Assembly: GCA_046483025.1 (NCBI GenBank)
Contig: JAWODZ010000126.1
Span: 17,536-81,535, forward strand
Direction: 5' to 3'
DNA from: CAYUAG01 sp046483025
Lineage (GTDB): Bacteria; Zhuqueibacterota; QNDG01; CAYUAG01
Length of the DNA: 64,000 nucleotides
Below are positions 1 to 8,712 of this stretch, piece by piece. Position 1 is the stretch's first letter. Each line of letters begins with the position of its first letter. A model generated the notes under the pieces. The model was not told the DNA's origin. It searched no databases and saw only the letters and a list, made by a program, of their open reading frames with translations. The translations under genes and the position numbers were made by a program.

Positions 1-1
1 G

Positions 2-133
2 AAAAACAATATCGATCTGTCTGAAGTTGAGGGTTTTGTGCAGAAGGGATTGGTAGTTCATGATGAAAATGTACTTACGTTAACTCCCCAGGGGATGCTT
101 TTTGCGGATGAGGTGGCGTTGCGGGTGGTGTGA
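2..133 (+). CDS. C-terminal end of a HemW/HemN-like radical SAM protein (partial)
   Basis: The reading frame is open from the left edge to the TGA at 131-133 and gives 43 residues ending in LTPQGMLFADEVALRVV. The pattern 'V..GLVV...N.LTLTP.G.LFADEVA' is the winged C-terminal tail of HemW/coproporphyrinogen dehydrogenase-like proteins. HemW proteins insert or transfer heme and belong to the radical SAM family. The radical SAM core lies outside the window, so the family call rests on the tail only and paralogues cannot be separated. Confidence 0.55.
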   Translation, partial: KNNIDLSEVEGFVQKGLVVHDENVLTLTPQGMLFADEVALRVV

Positions 134-699
134 GTCTTATTTTTTATATTGAGGGGAGTATGAAAATTATCGGAGGTTATTTATGGCCACAGGATTAGGA
201 TTTTCCTGTGGAACTCAGAAACCCTCCCCCGAGATCCTGAAATGAATTCAGGATGACAACCCCATTCTGTATTATATTGAATCTTATTTTAAATATGTCA
301 TGCTGAGCCTTGTGCTGAACTTGGTTCAGTATTGTTCCAGAATCTCATGCAGTAATTAATTAGCCAACCTCCCGAAGGTTTTGAATCCTCTTCATTCAGG
401 ACAAGTTCTTCGGGAAATGTTGCCTTAACCCTGGGGCTGACCAAAAAATCCAAAAATAATGAAAACACAAGATCACAAAATAAATATAAATAATATATTA
501 CATCTGTATCCTCATCTTTTACTCTGTGAATTCTGTGGTTATTTTTTTCTTTTTGGACCGATCCACCAGAAGGAGTGAAACAGAGTTTAACACTTTAATA
601 CGTTACCAAAGGAGTAAAATTGCCCACTTGACTTTAATAATTCGATTGATTATAATAGATTAACATGTAAAATTTTAAAGAAAAGAAAGGATACATTCT
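134..699. other. 566-bp intergenic region with degenerate dispersed repeats
   Basis: No convincing gene is visible. The stretch contains a short hairpin of the ATCCTGAA...TTCAGGAT type near 232-258, a stretch near 297-350 rich in CTGAAC/GTTCAG words, and at 361-421 a sequence (CCGAAGGTTTTGAATCC ... TTCAGGACAAGTTCTTCGGG) that recurs in variant form at 14038-14090. Near 457-545 lies a weak long inverted repeat whose right end reads TCTGTGAATTCTGTGGTT; it belongs to the CCAC-type palindromic family seen at 5869-5943 and 43265-43375. The last 60 bases probably contain the promoter of the next gene, which has the ribosome site GAAAGGA. Confidence 0.5.
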
Positions 700-1014
700 A
701 TGGATCAAAATAAAGGCAGACAGCAGGTTAATGTTGAACTGGGTGATAAGGAAGCTGAGGGAATTTATTCTAATTTAGTGTTGATAAGCCATTCCCCTGC
801 AGAATTTGTTATGGATTTTACCCGTATGGTGCCTGGTGTACCTAAGGCCAAGGTTTATTCCCGTATAATAATGACACCCCAGCATATCAAGTCATTCTCC
901 AAGGCATTGAATGATAATATAGAAAAATTCGAAAAGCAACATGGTGAAATTAAAGCTGCCGGAAATCAGGGGAAAAATATTGGATTTAAACCTGCAGGAA
1001 CACAGCAGCAATAG
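700..1014 (+). CDS. DUF3467 family protein
   Basis: A 104-residue protein matching the small DUF3467 family: an N-terminal polar tail, the core 'GIYSNLVLISHSPAEFVMDF', a central 'GVPKAKVYSRIIMTP' segment, then an amphipathic helix that includes residues 'SKALNDNIEKFE'. The family is common in bacteria and often sits near outer-membrane or exported proteins; its molecular role is not known. The start has the ribosome site GAAAGGA 7 bases upstream. It is followed after 22 bases by a predicted exported barrel protein, so the two may be co-transcribed. Confidence 0.8.
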   Translation: MDQNKGRQQVNVELGDKEAEGIYSNLVLISHSPAEFVMDFTRMVPGVPKAKVYSRIIMTPQHIKSFSKALNDNIEKFEKQHGEIKAAGNQGKNIGFKPAGTQQQ

Positions 1015-1036
1015 GGCAATATCGGAATATATTTAT

Positions 1037-1678
1037 ATGAGATCAATAATCTACACATTAAAAAAATATTTTTTCACATTTAATGTATGCATTTTTACCA
1101 TTCTGATGAGTATTATTCTGACAGACAGTGCATCTGCTCAGAACAGCATAATACCTAAAAGAAAATCTTTATCTCTGGAAATCGGAAACTGGCAGCCCAA
1201 TACCATTAATAATGAACCAAGTTTTGATACCTTTGGCAAAGCCGGAGCCACTCCCTATATGGGAGTATCTTTTTATATGCCCGTTGTCAAAAATTTGGGG
1301 GTTGAACTTTCAGCTGCTTACTGGTCTCTCCGGGATGTGGAAAAAATTGAACAAGTACATTCTTTGATAATCCATCCGGTAAGAGTAGATATAAAATACT
1401 GGCTGGTTCCGGATTCCTTTTTATCTGCCTATGTGATTTATGGTGGGGGTGTTTATTGGGGGGTTGAGAATGAAATCAGGCCTTTGGGTTCCAGCATAAC
1501 CAAGGCCAGAGCAGGGTGGGGTTGTGATCTGGGCGCTGGTTTTGATATTGCTTTTACCAGTTTTTTTGGAATGGGAATCTCCTGTACCTATCTTTATGTC
1601 ACATTTAATAAAAAGTTGGCTGGTGTAGATGACTTCAGCGGACCCAAGATATCAGGAGTTTTTTATTTTTACCTTTAA
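1037..1678 (+). CDS. small exported outer-membrane beta-barrel-like protein
   Basis: A 213-residue protein from the ATG at 1037. A longer frame starts at 941, but this would overlap the DUF3467 gene by 74 bases, and the 1037 start places a good signal peptide at the N-terminus: MRSIIYTLKKYF, a hydrophobic core, then a DSASAQ cleavage region. The mature part consists of alternating hydrophobic residues with many Gly/Tyr (GVSFYMPV, GWGCDLGAGFDIAF) and ends in an aromatic tail VFYFYL, as in eight-stranded OmpA/OmpW-like barrels. No specific family is recognised. Location: outer membrane, by inference. Confidence 0.6.
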   Translation: MRSIIYTLKKYFFTFNVCIFTILMSIILTDSASAQNSIIPKRKSLSLEIGNWQPNTINNEPSFDTFGKAGATPYMGVSFYMPVVKNLGVELSAAYWSLRDVEKIEQVHSLIIHPVRVDIKYWLVPDSFLSAYVIYGGGVYWGVENEIRPLGSSITKARAGWGCDLGAGFDIAFTSFFGMGISCTYLYVTFNKKLAGVDDFSGPKISGVFYFYL

Positions 1679-1702
1679 TACATATTATTTTTAGGGGGTG
1701 TT

Positions 1703-3136
1703 ATGTCAGATAAGTATTCATTTATTATTGACGGAGAACATTGTACCTCGGGAGAGGTTCTGGAAGTGAAAAACCCTTACAAAAGTGAAGTTATTGGTGT
1801 TGTTTTCCGGCCCGGGGATTCTGAGGTGGAAAGATCCATTGAATCGTCAGTCCGCGGCTTTCAGAAGAGCAGAAAATTTCCAACTTATAAGCGATCCCAG
1901 CTTCTTGCTTCCGCAGCATCCACTATTGATAAAAGAAAAGAGGAGCTGGCAGCCCTACTCTGCCGGGAGTCAGGAAAACCAATAAAATTCGCTAAAGCAG
2001 AGGTGCAAAGAGCAGTCAGCACTCTCAGCATTGCCTCTGAAGAGGCAACCCGTATAGTAGGAGAAACTGTGCCCCTGGACATAACTGAAAAAGCAGGAGA
2101 TCGTCTGGGTATTGTACGCCGGTTTCCTGTAGGACCGATTGCCGGAATTACTCCCTTTAATTTTCCTCTTAATCTGGTGTGTCATAAAGTTGCACCTGCT
2201 TTAGCAGCGGGCAATACCATCTCTATTAAACCTGCCACAGCAACACCGCTCTCAGCCCTGACTCTGGGGGAGATTTTTCTGGAGAATGATATCCTGCCGG
2301 GTTTTTTGAATGTTATTCCCTGTTCTTCACAGACAGCTGATAAACTGGTTACAGATCCACGGATTAAAATGATCACCTTTACCGGCAGTGCGGAGGTAGG
2401 ATGGAATCTTAAATCCGAGGCAGGAAAAAAGAAAGTCTGTCTTGAGCTGGGGGGAAACGCAGCAGTCGTAATAGAGCCGGATTGTGATATTAAAACAGCG
2501 GTGCAGCGCTCTATTCTGGGAGGTTTTGCTTTTTCCGGGCAGGTATGTATTTCAGTACAGCGGATCTTTGTACATGAGAAGATTTTTGATGAGTTCACTG
2601 AATCCTTTCTCCGGGAAGTAAAGAAACTCATCCTGGGAGATCCTCTTTCCGAAAAAACGGATATAGGTCCTATGATTGATGAGGGTGCAGCTATACGAAC
2701 TGAAGAATGGGTAAAAGAGGCAACCGATAAGGGAGGAAAAATCCTCACCGGTGGGGAACGGGATGGAAATATGTTCGCGCCCACAGTATTGACCAATGTA
2801 CCTGCTGAGGCCCGGGTTTGCAGCGCTGAAGTTTTTGCTCCGGTGGTAGTTATGGAAAAGTATACATCTTTTGAGGATGCGCTTGATAAAGTAAACGATT
2901 CTGTTTTTGGTCTGCAGGCAGGAGTGTTTACCAGAGATATTGACAAGGCCTTCCGTGCTTTTAATACCATAGAAGTGGGAGGTGTGATAATCAATGACGT
3001 GCCTACTTTCAGAGTTGATTCCATGCCCTATGGAGGAGTAAAGGAGTCCGGATTCGGACGGGAAGGTGTCAAGTATGCATTAGAGGAAATGACAGAATTA
3101 AAGATTATGGTGGTTAATCATGGGCTGGACCGGTGA
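1703..3136 (+). CDS. NAD(P)-dependent aldehyde dehydrogenase
   Basis: A 477-residue aldehyde dehydrogenase of normal family length. Visible signatures are the Asn153 motif TPFNFPLN, the cofactor-loop motif ITFTGSAEVG (225-234), catalytic Glu248 in LELGGN, and the nucleophile Cys282 in FSGQVCISVQRI. It oxidises an aldehyde to the acid with NAD(P)+; the sequence resembles the lactaldehyde / succinate-semialdehyde / GapN-like branch, but the substrate cannot be assigned. A strong ribosome site AGGGGGTG precedes the ATG. It stands alone as a transcription unit; a 13-bp perfect hairpin lies 112 bases downstream. Confidence 0.92.
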   Translation: MSDKYSFIIDGEHCTSGEVLEVKNPYKSEVIGVVFRPGDSEVERSIESSVRGFQKSRKFPTYKRSQLLASAASTIDKRKEELAALLCRESGKPIKFAKAEVQRAVSTLSIASEEATRIVGETVPLDITEKAGDRLGIVRRFPVGPIAGITPFNFPLNLVCHKVAPALAAGNTISIKPATATPLSALTLGEIFLENDILPGFLNVIPCSSQTADKLVTDPRIKMITFTGSAEVGWNLKSEAGKKKVCLELGGNAAVVIEPDCDIKTAVQRSILGGFAFSGQVCISVQRIFVHEKIFDEFTESFLREVKKLILGDPLSEKTDIGPMIDEGAAIRTEEWVKEATDKGGKILTGGERDGNMFAPTVLTNVPAEARVCSAEVFAPVVVMEKYTSFEDALDKVNDSVFGLQAGVFTRDIDKAFRAFNTIEVGGVIINDVPTFRVDSMPYGGVKESGFGREGVKYALEEMTELKIMVVNHGLDR

Positions 3137-3165
3137 TGAGTTTTTTTGACCTGGAAAAACTAAAA

Positions 3166-3220
3166 AGAGTCCACTAATTACACTAATTACACGAATTTCA
3201 CTAAATAGAATTAATTAATA
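3166..3220. repeat. tandem CACTAATTA-type repeat, CCAC-family remnant
   Basis: Short repeated units CACTAATTACACTAATTACA followed by CGAATTTCACTAAAT. The word resembles the left arm of the CCAC(G)AAATACAC palindromic elements at 5869 and 43265, so this is probably a degenerate half of one. Confidence 0.4.
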
Positions 3221-3248
3221 TAATTTATGAGGTTGCCGTAAGTGGAGA

Positions 3249-3281
3249 AAACAGAAGTTATGGGATTAATAACTTCTGTTT
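3249..3281. terminator. perfect 13-bp hairpin between two genes
   Basis: The arms AAACAGAAGTTAT and ATAACTTCTGTTT are exact complements with loop GGGATTA. It lies between the aldehyde dehydrogenase and aminotransferase genes. Only three T residues follow directly, so it is not a textbook intrinsic terminator; it may be an RNA 3' end or transcription barrier. Confidence 0.4.
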
Positions 3282-3316
3282 AATCAAAAAAAATTGAATG
3301 GATTACTGTTCGCACT

Positions 3317-4462
3317 ATGAAAAATTACAATTTTGATGCTTTTATTGACAGGAATCGGACTGCAAGTTTAAAATGGGATACATATAAAGGGAAAGATATT
3401 ATTCCTCTCTGGGTAGCGGATATGGATTTCAAATCACCTGATGTTGTGATAGAAGCCTTGAAACAGAGAAGTGAGCATGGGATATATGGATATACACTTC
3501 CACCTGAAGAATTGTATGAAGTGGTGATATCCCGGTTAAAGCAGAAATACGGATGGCACATAAAAAAAGACTGGCTGGTATGGCTGCCGGGTCTGGTGAG
3601 CGGGATTAATATAGCCTGCCGGGCAGTAGGCAGTGAGGGAGATGAGGTGATGACTGTTACTCCGGCCTATCCTCCTTTTTTAACTGCACCTGATAATATG
3701 AACCGCACTTTAGTGACCTCTCTCATGATCAGTGATCAGAACAGCTGGATAATGGATATGGATGATCTCCGCTCAAAGGTTACTTCCCGGACAAAACTAT
3801 TTCTTTTGTGCAGTCCTCACAATCCCACCGGACGGATATTTTCCAGAAGAGAATTATCGGATTTTATTGAATTCTGTGTGGAAAATGACATCATAATCTG
3901 TTCTGATGAAATCCACTGCGATATAATTCTAAATGAGACTACACAGCATGTGCCGACTGCAGCTTTCAGTTCCGAAGCTGCAGACAGAACTATCACTCTG
4001 ATGGCACCCAGTAAGACCTATAATATTGCCGGACTGGGGTGTTCATTTGCAGTAATTCCAAACTCTTCTCTGAGGCAGTCTTTCAGAAAGGCAATGGAAG
4101 GTATCGTCCCTCATGTAAATCTTATGGGATATACAGCAGCTTTGGCAGCATACAAATATGGTCATACCTGGCTGACCGAGGTATTGGCTTATCTGAAAAA
4201 AAATCATGATTATGTTTATTCCAGTATAAAAGGCATGAACTTTTTGCATATGTATCCTGCTCAGGGAACCTATTTAGCCTGGATTAATGCTGCTGCGATT
4301 GAAAAGAAGAATCCGGCAGCCTTCTTTGAACAGTATGGGCTGGGTTTTTCAGATGGATATGACTTTGGAGAGAAGAATTTTATTCGTTTGAATTTCGGAT
4401 GTCCACGTTTTCTGCTGGAAAAAGCAATAGATAGATTACACCATTCTTTAAAGAATCTATAA
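3317..4462 (+). CDS. PatB/MalY-type PLP-dependent aminotransferase / C-S lyase
   Basis: A 381-residue fold-type I PLP enzyme. The N-terminal LWVADMDFKSP, Asn169 in SPHNPTGRI, Asp197 in CSDEIH and the Schiff-base Lys233 in APSKTYNIAGLG are the hallmarks of the MalY/PatB branch, whose members cleave cystathionine or cysteine (C-S lyase) or act as aminotransferases. Cytosolic. The start lacks a clear ribosome site, but the upstream sequence contains no better start. The next gene begins 10 bases after its stop, so the two probably form one transcript. Confidence 0.88.
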   Translation: MKNYNFDAFIDRNRTASLKWDTYKGKDIIPLWVADMDFKSPDVVIEALKQRSEHGIYGYTLPPEELYEVVISRLKQKYGWHIKKDWLVWLPGLVSGINIACRAVGSEGDEVMTVTPAYPPFLTAPDNMNRTLVTSLMISDQNSWIMDMDDLRSKVTSRTKLFLLCSPHNPTGRIFSRRELSDFIEFCVENDIIICSDEIHCDIILNETTQHVPTAAFSSEAADRTITLMAPSKTYNIAGLGCSFAVIPNSSLRQSFRKAMEGIVPHVNLMGYTAALAAYKYGHTWLTEVLAYLKKNHDYVYSSIKGMNFLHMYPAQGTYLAWINAAAIEKKNPAAFFEQYGLGFSDGYDFGEKNFIRLNFGCPRFLLEKAIDRLHHSLKNL

Positions 4463-4472
4463 AGGAGAAATA

Positions 4473-5363
4473 ATGAAATTCAAAAAATTATCTGTATTCC
4501 AGATATATGCTGCAGTTTTAGTACTGACATTTTTATTTCAGGTTTCTGCATCAGCAGAAGATAAAAACTGTCTCTGGAGAATAAAGACAGACAACAATAC
4601 AGTTTATTTTTTAGGATCAATTCATATGCTCAAGAAGGAGTGTTATCCTCTGGACCCTGCTATTCAGGATGCCTATCATGATGCTCAGATAGTGGTCTTT
4701 GAAGTTAATATTGACAGCAGTCAGTCTTTTCAGGCTCAACAGAAAATTATGGTAAAAGCAATATCTAAGGATACTACCTCCTTAAAGGATAAATTAAATT
4801 CAGATACTTATCAGCGAGCTGCTTGCATACTCAGTGAAGCAGGTGTAAATATTTCACAATTTAATATGTTTGAACCCTGGTTTTTTTCCATCAGTCTTAT
4901 GGCTATGAAAATTCAGCAGTTAGGCTTTGATCCGTCGTATGGAATTGATTATCATTTTTTCAATAAGGCTAAACAAAACGGCAAACAAATATTGAGTCTG
5001 GAAACAATTGACTTTCAAATTGATCTTTTTGATGAGTTAAATAGTGAAGATCAGGAAGCCATTGTCAAGCAAACTCTGGATGAGATAGATTTGCTGGAAG
5101 AAGAATTGGATAAAATGATAAATCTCTGGGTTACAGGAGATGCTGAGCAGTTGGCAGAAATGGTGATTAAGAATTTTAGGGATTATCCCCGTATATACAA
5201 CAAATTTCTGATAGAAAGAAATAAAAGGTGGTTAGATTTAATTGAGTCCTTATTAAAAGATGATAAGAACAGTTTGATTATTACTGGTACAGCTCATTTA
5301 TTGGGAGATGAAGGTGTACTTTCTTTATTAGAGAGAAAAAAATATATTATTGAACAGCTATAA
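4473..5363 (+). CDS. TraB/GumN family exported protein
   Basis: A 296-residue protein with an N-terminal signal peptide (hydrophobic core AAVLVLTFLFQV, cleavage near ASAED). The mature protein starts with the TraB/GumN signature: 'LWRIKTDNNTVYFLGSIHM' followed by a glutamate-containing 'VVFEVN'; a second conserved block is GTAHLLGDEGVLSLL near the C-terminus. Members of this EreA/TIKI-like clan have a putative metal site formed by a GxxH motif and Glu residues; TIKI members are proteases, while bacterial roles are largely unknown. The ribosome site AAAGGAG is good. Periplasmic or envelope location is inferred. Confidence 0.82.
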   Translation: MKFKKLSVFQIYAAVLVLTFLFQVSASAEDKNCLWRIKTDNNTVYFLGSIHMLKKECYPLDPAIQDAYHDAQIVVFEVNIDSSQSFQAQQKIMVKAISKDTTSLKDKLNSDTYQRAACILSEAGVNISQFNMFEPWFFSISLMAMKIQQLGFDPSYGIDYHFFNKAKQNGKQILSLETIDFQIDLFDELNSEDQEAIVKQTLDEIDLLEEELDKMINLWVTGDAEQLAEMVIKNFRDYPRIYNKFLIERNKRWLDLIESLLKDDKNSLIITGTAHLLGDEGVLSLLERKKYIIEQL

Positions 5364-5377
5364 CAAAACGGAAAAAT

Positions 5378-5821
5378 ATGTCCAAGAAAAGTCAATTACG
5401 CATAAAAAAAATTTTTTATGCTTCCACAGGCACCAAACAGGAGATACCACTCTATTCCTCCCGGGTTTCTGCAGGATTTCCATCTCCGGCTGAAGACTAT
5501 ATCACCAGACAGCTTGATTTAAACGATTTACTTATTAAACGGCCGGCTGCAACATTTTTTGTAGAAGTTGAAGGAGATTCTATGCTGGATGCAGGAATCC
5601 ATGATGGAGATATCCTGGTTGTGGACAGAGGAGAAATGCCTGCTAATAATAAAATTGTGGTGGCAGCTCTGGACGGAGAGCTAACCGTGAAAAAGATTGC
5701 TAAAATTAAAGGCAAACTTTATTTATTACCAGAGAATCCGGATTTTGATCCTATGGAAATATCCGGTGAGATGGAACTAATGATCTGGGGTATTGTGACC
5801 TATGTTATTCATAAAGTATGA
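5378..5821 (+). CDS. umuD: UmuD-like S24 self-cleaving protein
   Basis: A 147-residue protein of UmuD length. The self-cleavage region reads SAGFPSPAEDY, giving an Ala32-Gly33 scissile bond where E. coli UmuD has Cys-Gly. Catalytic Ser68 (VEGDSMLD) and Lys105 (ELTVKK) are 37 residues apart, exactly the E. coli Ser60-Lys97 spacing. After RecA-stimulated cleavage the product would join UmuC to form the mutagenic polymerase V. It lies 154 bases upstream of umuC, with a palindromic element between them. No clear LexA-type operator was recognised upstream. Confidence 0.92.
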   Translation: MSKKSQLRIKKIFYASTGTKQEIPLYSSRVSAGFPSPAEDYITRQLDLNDLLIKRPAATFFVEVEGDSMLDAGIHDGDILVVDRGEMPANNKIVVAALDGELTVKKIAKIKGKLYLLPENPDFDPMEISGEMELMIWGIVTYVIHKV

Positions 5822-5868
5822 AGTACTTTTTATCGGAAAACAATAATAAGTTTAATCTAAAAAGATAT

Positions 5869-5943
5869 CTCCCACGAAATACACAAAACTCACTAAATAA
5901 TTTATTTGATCTATATTTCGTGAATTCAGTGTCTTTTGTGGGA
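5869..5943. repeat. imperfect palindromic element (CCAC family) between umuD and umuC
   Basis: The left arm begins CCCACGAAATACACAAAACT and the right arm ends TTCGTGAATTCAGTGTCTTT then TGTGGG. The complement of the right arm (CCCACAAAAGACACTGAATT...) matches the left arm with scattered mismatches, so the 75-bp element can fold into a long imperfect hairpin. Related copies are at 457-545 and 43265-43375. It may attenuate transcription from umuD into umuC. Confidence 0.6.
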
Positions 5944-5974
5944 ATTACAGAATGAGCGTAAAAGTAGAACAATC

Positions 5975-7270
5975 ATGAAACAAACATCTCCCATATTTGC
6001 CCTGGTCGATTGTAATAATTTTTACGTGTCCTGTGAACGGGTATTTAATCCCTGTCTGGAGAATCATCCTACAGTGGTGTTATCCAATAATGACGGATGT
6101 GTGGTTGCCCGTTCCGAAGAGGTGAAAAAATTAGGAATTGCCATGGGCATGCCTTTATTTAAGTGCAGAGATGTGATAAAAAAATACGATATTGCAGTGC
6201 GTTCTTCAAACTATGCTCTGTACGGAGATATGTCCCGTCGGGTTATGCAGACACTGGAGCAGTTTACTGACAGAATAGAAATATATTCCATAGACGAGGC
6301 ATTTCTTCGTCTGGATAATTTACCCATTACTGATTATCACAAATATGCAGAAAAGGTCAAACGTACCGTGTTTAAGTGGACAGGCGTCCCTGTTTCCATT
6401 GGTATTGCTGAGACCAAGACTCTTGCTAAGATTGCCAACAGAGTGGCCAAGAAGGAAAAAGCTCAAAGAGGAGTTATGAATATAGTTCGGCATCCTGATA
6501 TAGATAGAATTCTGGAGTCAATTGAGATTGGAAAAGTATGGGGAGTAGGACGTCAATATGCCAGGATGCTGAGGAGAAATGGTATTAACAATGCAAAACA
6601 GTTTAAATATGCGGACAGGAAATGGATTAAAGGGAATATGACAGTTGTAGGGGAGAGACTTTTGCTGGAACTGGGAGGTGAGCCGGTCATTACCCTGGAA
6701 CAAGCTCCTCCGCCTAAAAAAGCCATCTGCACTTCAAAATCTTTTGGAAGGCCGGTTGAGCAAAAGAGCGAAATGCATGCTGCGGTTACCGAGTATGCTG
6801 CCCGTTCTGCTGAAAAAGCAAGAAAGCAGGGTTCAGCAGCTTCCATGGTGATGGTCTTTATGACTACAAATCCGTTTAAAAAGGAACCGCAGTATGCAAA
6901 CTATAAACAGATGCGTCTTCCTGGTCCCAGTAATAATACCATGGAAATAGTAAAGGTTGCTTCCAGTCTGGGGGATCAGATATTCCGAGAAGGATATAAA
7001 TACAAAAAATGCGGAGTTTTATTAACTCAGTTAATATCCTCTCATACTATACAGAAGAATTTGTTTACCGATGAACAGTTAACTGACAAAAGAAATAAAT
7101 TGATGCAGGTGATTGACAGTATAAACAGTGTCTGGGGCAAGGATAAAATCAGAGTAGCATCAGCTGGTTTTACCAATCCCTGGGCCATGAGAAGGGAAAT
7201 GAAGTCTCCTGAGTATACAACCTGCTGGGCAGAAATACCTGTTGTACATTGTCAGGATAATAAAACATAA
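5975..7270 (+). CDS. umuC: UmuC-like Y-family DNA polymerase
   Basis: A 431-residue Y-family polymerase from the ATG at 5975; the frame is open to 5936, but those 13 codons lie partly in the palindromic element and do not resemble UmuC. Signatures: FALVDCNNFYVSCERVFNP at the N-terminus with the metal Asp, LSNNDGCVVARS, the palm motif YSIDEAFL with two catalytic acids, then SIGIAETKTLAKIANR and the little-finger domain ending in a UmuC-type C-terminal region. It carries out translesion synthesis with processed UmuD. Length is typical of UmuC (about 420). Confidence 0.93.
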   Translation: MKQTSPIFALVDCNNFYVSCERVFNPCLENHPTVVLSNNDGCVVARSEEVKKLGIAMGMPLFKCRDVIKKYDIAVRSSNYALYGDMSRRVMQTLEQFTDRIEIYSIDEAFLRLDNLPITDYHKYAEKVKRTVFKWTGVPVSIGIAETKTLAKIANRVAKKEKAQRGVMNIVRHPDIDRILESIEIGKVWGVGRQYARMLRRNGINNAKQFKYADRKWIKGNMTVVGERLLLELGGEPVITLEQAPPPKKAICTSKSFGRPVEQKSEMHAAVTEYAARSAEKARKQGSAASMVMVFMTTNPFKKEPQYANYKQMRLPGPSNNTMEIVKVASSLGDQIFREGYKYKKCGVLLTQLISSHTIQKNLFTDEQLTDKRNKLMQVIDSINSVWGKDKIRVASAGFTNPWAMRREMKSPEYTTCWAEIPVVHCQDNKT

Positions 7271-7404
7271 GAACTTGATAAATTATTAAGTATATATCTT
7301 CTATTAAATTAGGAAAGGATTCAATATTTGTTAAAGTTGAATATTTAGATAATTTTTGATAAATTGGAAAACGTAAAAATATTAAATTAATATCGGGTGT
7401 CTAA

Positions 7405-8712
7405 ATGAAAACAAGACATACTTGCATTATTGGTGATTCAAGAAAAATGGATGATATTAAAGATTCTTCCGTCCATTTAGTTGTAACTTCACCTCCTTAT
7501 TGGCAATTGAAAGATTATGGTTCTGATGAACAAATAGGTTATTTTGATTCATATGAGGATTACATAAATAATCTTAATTTAGTATGGTTGGAGTGTTTTC
7601 GTGTTTTACACCCAGGTTGTAGATTATTGGTAAATATTGGAGATCAATTTGCTCGGGCTGTATATTATGGACGTTATAAAATAATACCAATAAGAACTGA
7701 AATTATTAAATTTTGTGAAACTATTGGTTTCGATTATATGGGTGCAATAATTTGGCAGAAAAAGACTACGATGAATACAACTGGTGGCGCAACGGTAATG
7801 GGTTCTTATCCATATCCTAGAAATGGCATTATCGAAATTGATTATGAATTTATTTTAATTTTTAAAAAATCTGGTAAAGCTCCAAAAGTAAGTAAAAAAA
7901 TAAAGGAGAAATCAAAAATAACTAAGGAAAAATGGAGAAAATATTTTTTAGGACATTGGTATTTTAATGGTGTTCGACAAAATAATCATATTGCTATGTT
8001 TCCCTTAGAATTACCTAAAAGAGCTATTGAAATGTTTACTTTTGTAGGTGATACAGTTTTAGACCCTTTTTTAGGGAGTGGAACTACATCCTTAGCAGCA
8101 ATAAAGACAAATCGGAATTCTATTGGATATGAACTTAATGAGGAGTTTCTTCCTATTATTAAAGAAAAACTTAATGTAAATGAAAAGACTTTTTTTGATG
8201 ATCATGATTTTGTTTTAAAACATCAAGATTATTTAAATATCAATTGGAAAAAAGAAATTCAGAAATTAAAATATATTTTTAATGATCCAATTAAGTTTAA
8301 TAAAAAAATCGACCCAAATAAAATGAAATTTGGATCCAAAATTAATATTTCTGATGGTATTAGCGGTGCAAAACGTGAAGAATATTTTTATGTAAAAAAA
8401 ATTATCAAACCAAATTTGATAAAACTTTCAAATAATTTAATAATCAAATTAATTGGGGTTAAACCGTTTGAAAAGAAACAAAAAGATGCAATAAAATTTC
8501 TTGAGAATAAAATATTAAAACGACCGATTTTTTTAAAGTATGATAAAATGAAATATGATAAAGAAAATAATTTAATGGCATATGTATATATGAAAAATCG
8601 GACTTTCATTAATGCCCATTTAATAAAGAATCAATTATGTGGATTAGATGATAAATATGATTTTAAATATAAACAAAAATTTGAAACATTTATTAAAGGG
8701 GAATATAGATGA
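7405..8712 (+). CDS. beta-class DNA methyltransferase (MjaI type) with C-terminal SNase-like domain
   Basis: A 435-residue protein. Residues 1-256 are a beta-class amino-methylase: catalytic motif IV TSPPYWQLKDYG (28-39) precedes the S-adenosylmethionine motif DPFLGSGTTSL (220-230). TSPPY is typical of N4-cytosine methylases, and the next gene is an MjaI-type endonuclease, so CTAG modification is likely (inference). Residues about 327-430 look like a staphylococcal-nuclease OB fold (IIKLIGVKPFE, LMAYVYMKNRTFINAHL) but with the nuclease catalytic residues replaced; see findings. The coding sequence is far more AT-rich than its neighbours, as expected for transferred DNA. It overlaps the endonuclease gene by 4 bases. 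Confidence 0.88.
   Translation: MKTRHTCIIGDSRKMDDIKDSSVHLVVTSPPYWQLKDYGSDEQIGYFDSYEDYINNLNLVWLECFRVLHPGCRLLVNIGDQFARAVYYGRYKIIPIRTEIIKFCETIGFDYMGAIIWQKKTTMNTTGGATVMGSYPYPRNGIIEIDYEFILIFKKSGKAPKVSKKIKEKSKITKEKWRKYFLGHWYFNGVRQNNHIAMFPLELPKRAIEMFTFVGDTVLDPFLGSGTTSLAAIKTNRNSIGYELNEEFLPIIKEKLNVNEKTFFDDHDFVLKHQDYLNINWKKEIQKLKYIFNDPIKFNKKIDPNKMKFGSKINISDGISGAKREEYFYVKKIIKPNLIKLSNNLIIKLIGVKPFEKKQKDAIKFLENKILKRPIFLKYDKMKYDKENNLMAYVYMKNRTFINAHLIKNQLCGLDDKYDFKYKQKFETFIKGEYR

Noticed and set aside
2182..3024. 280-codon minus-strand open frame
   Set aside because: It lies wholly antisense to a well-supported aldehyde dehydrogenase gene, has no ribosome site and a Ser/Arg/Pro-rich composition typical of antisense frames.
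3249..3281. riboswitch or RNA gene at the perfect hairpin upstream of the aminotransferase
   Set aside because: It is a single stem without conserved riboswitch elements; only a hairpin can be claimed.
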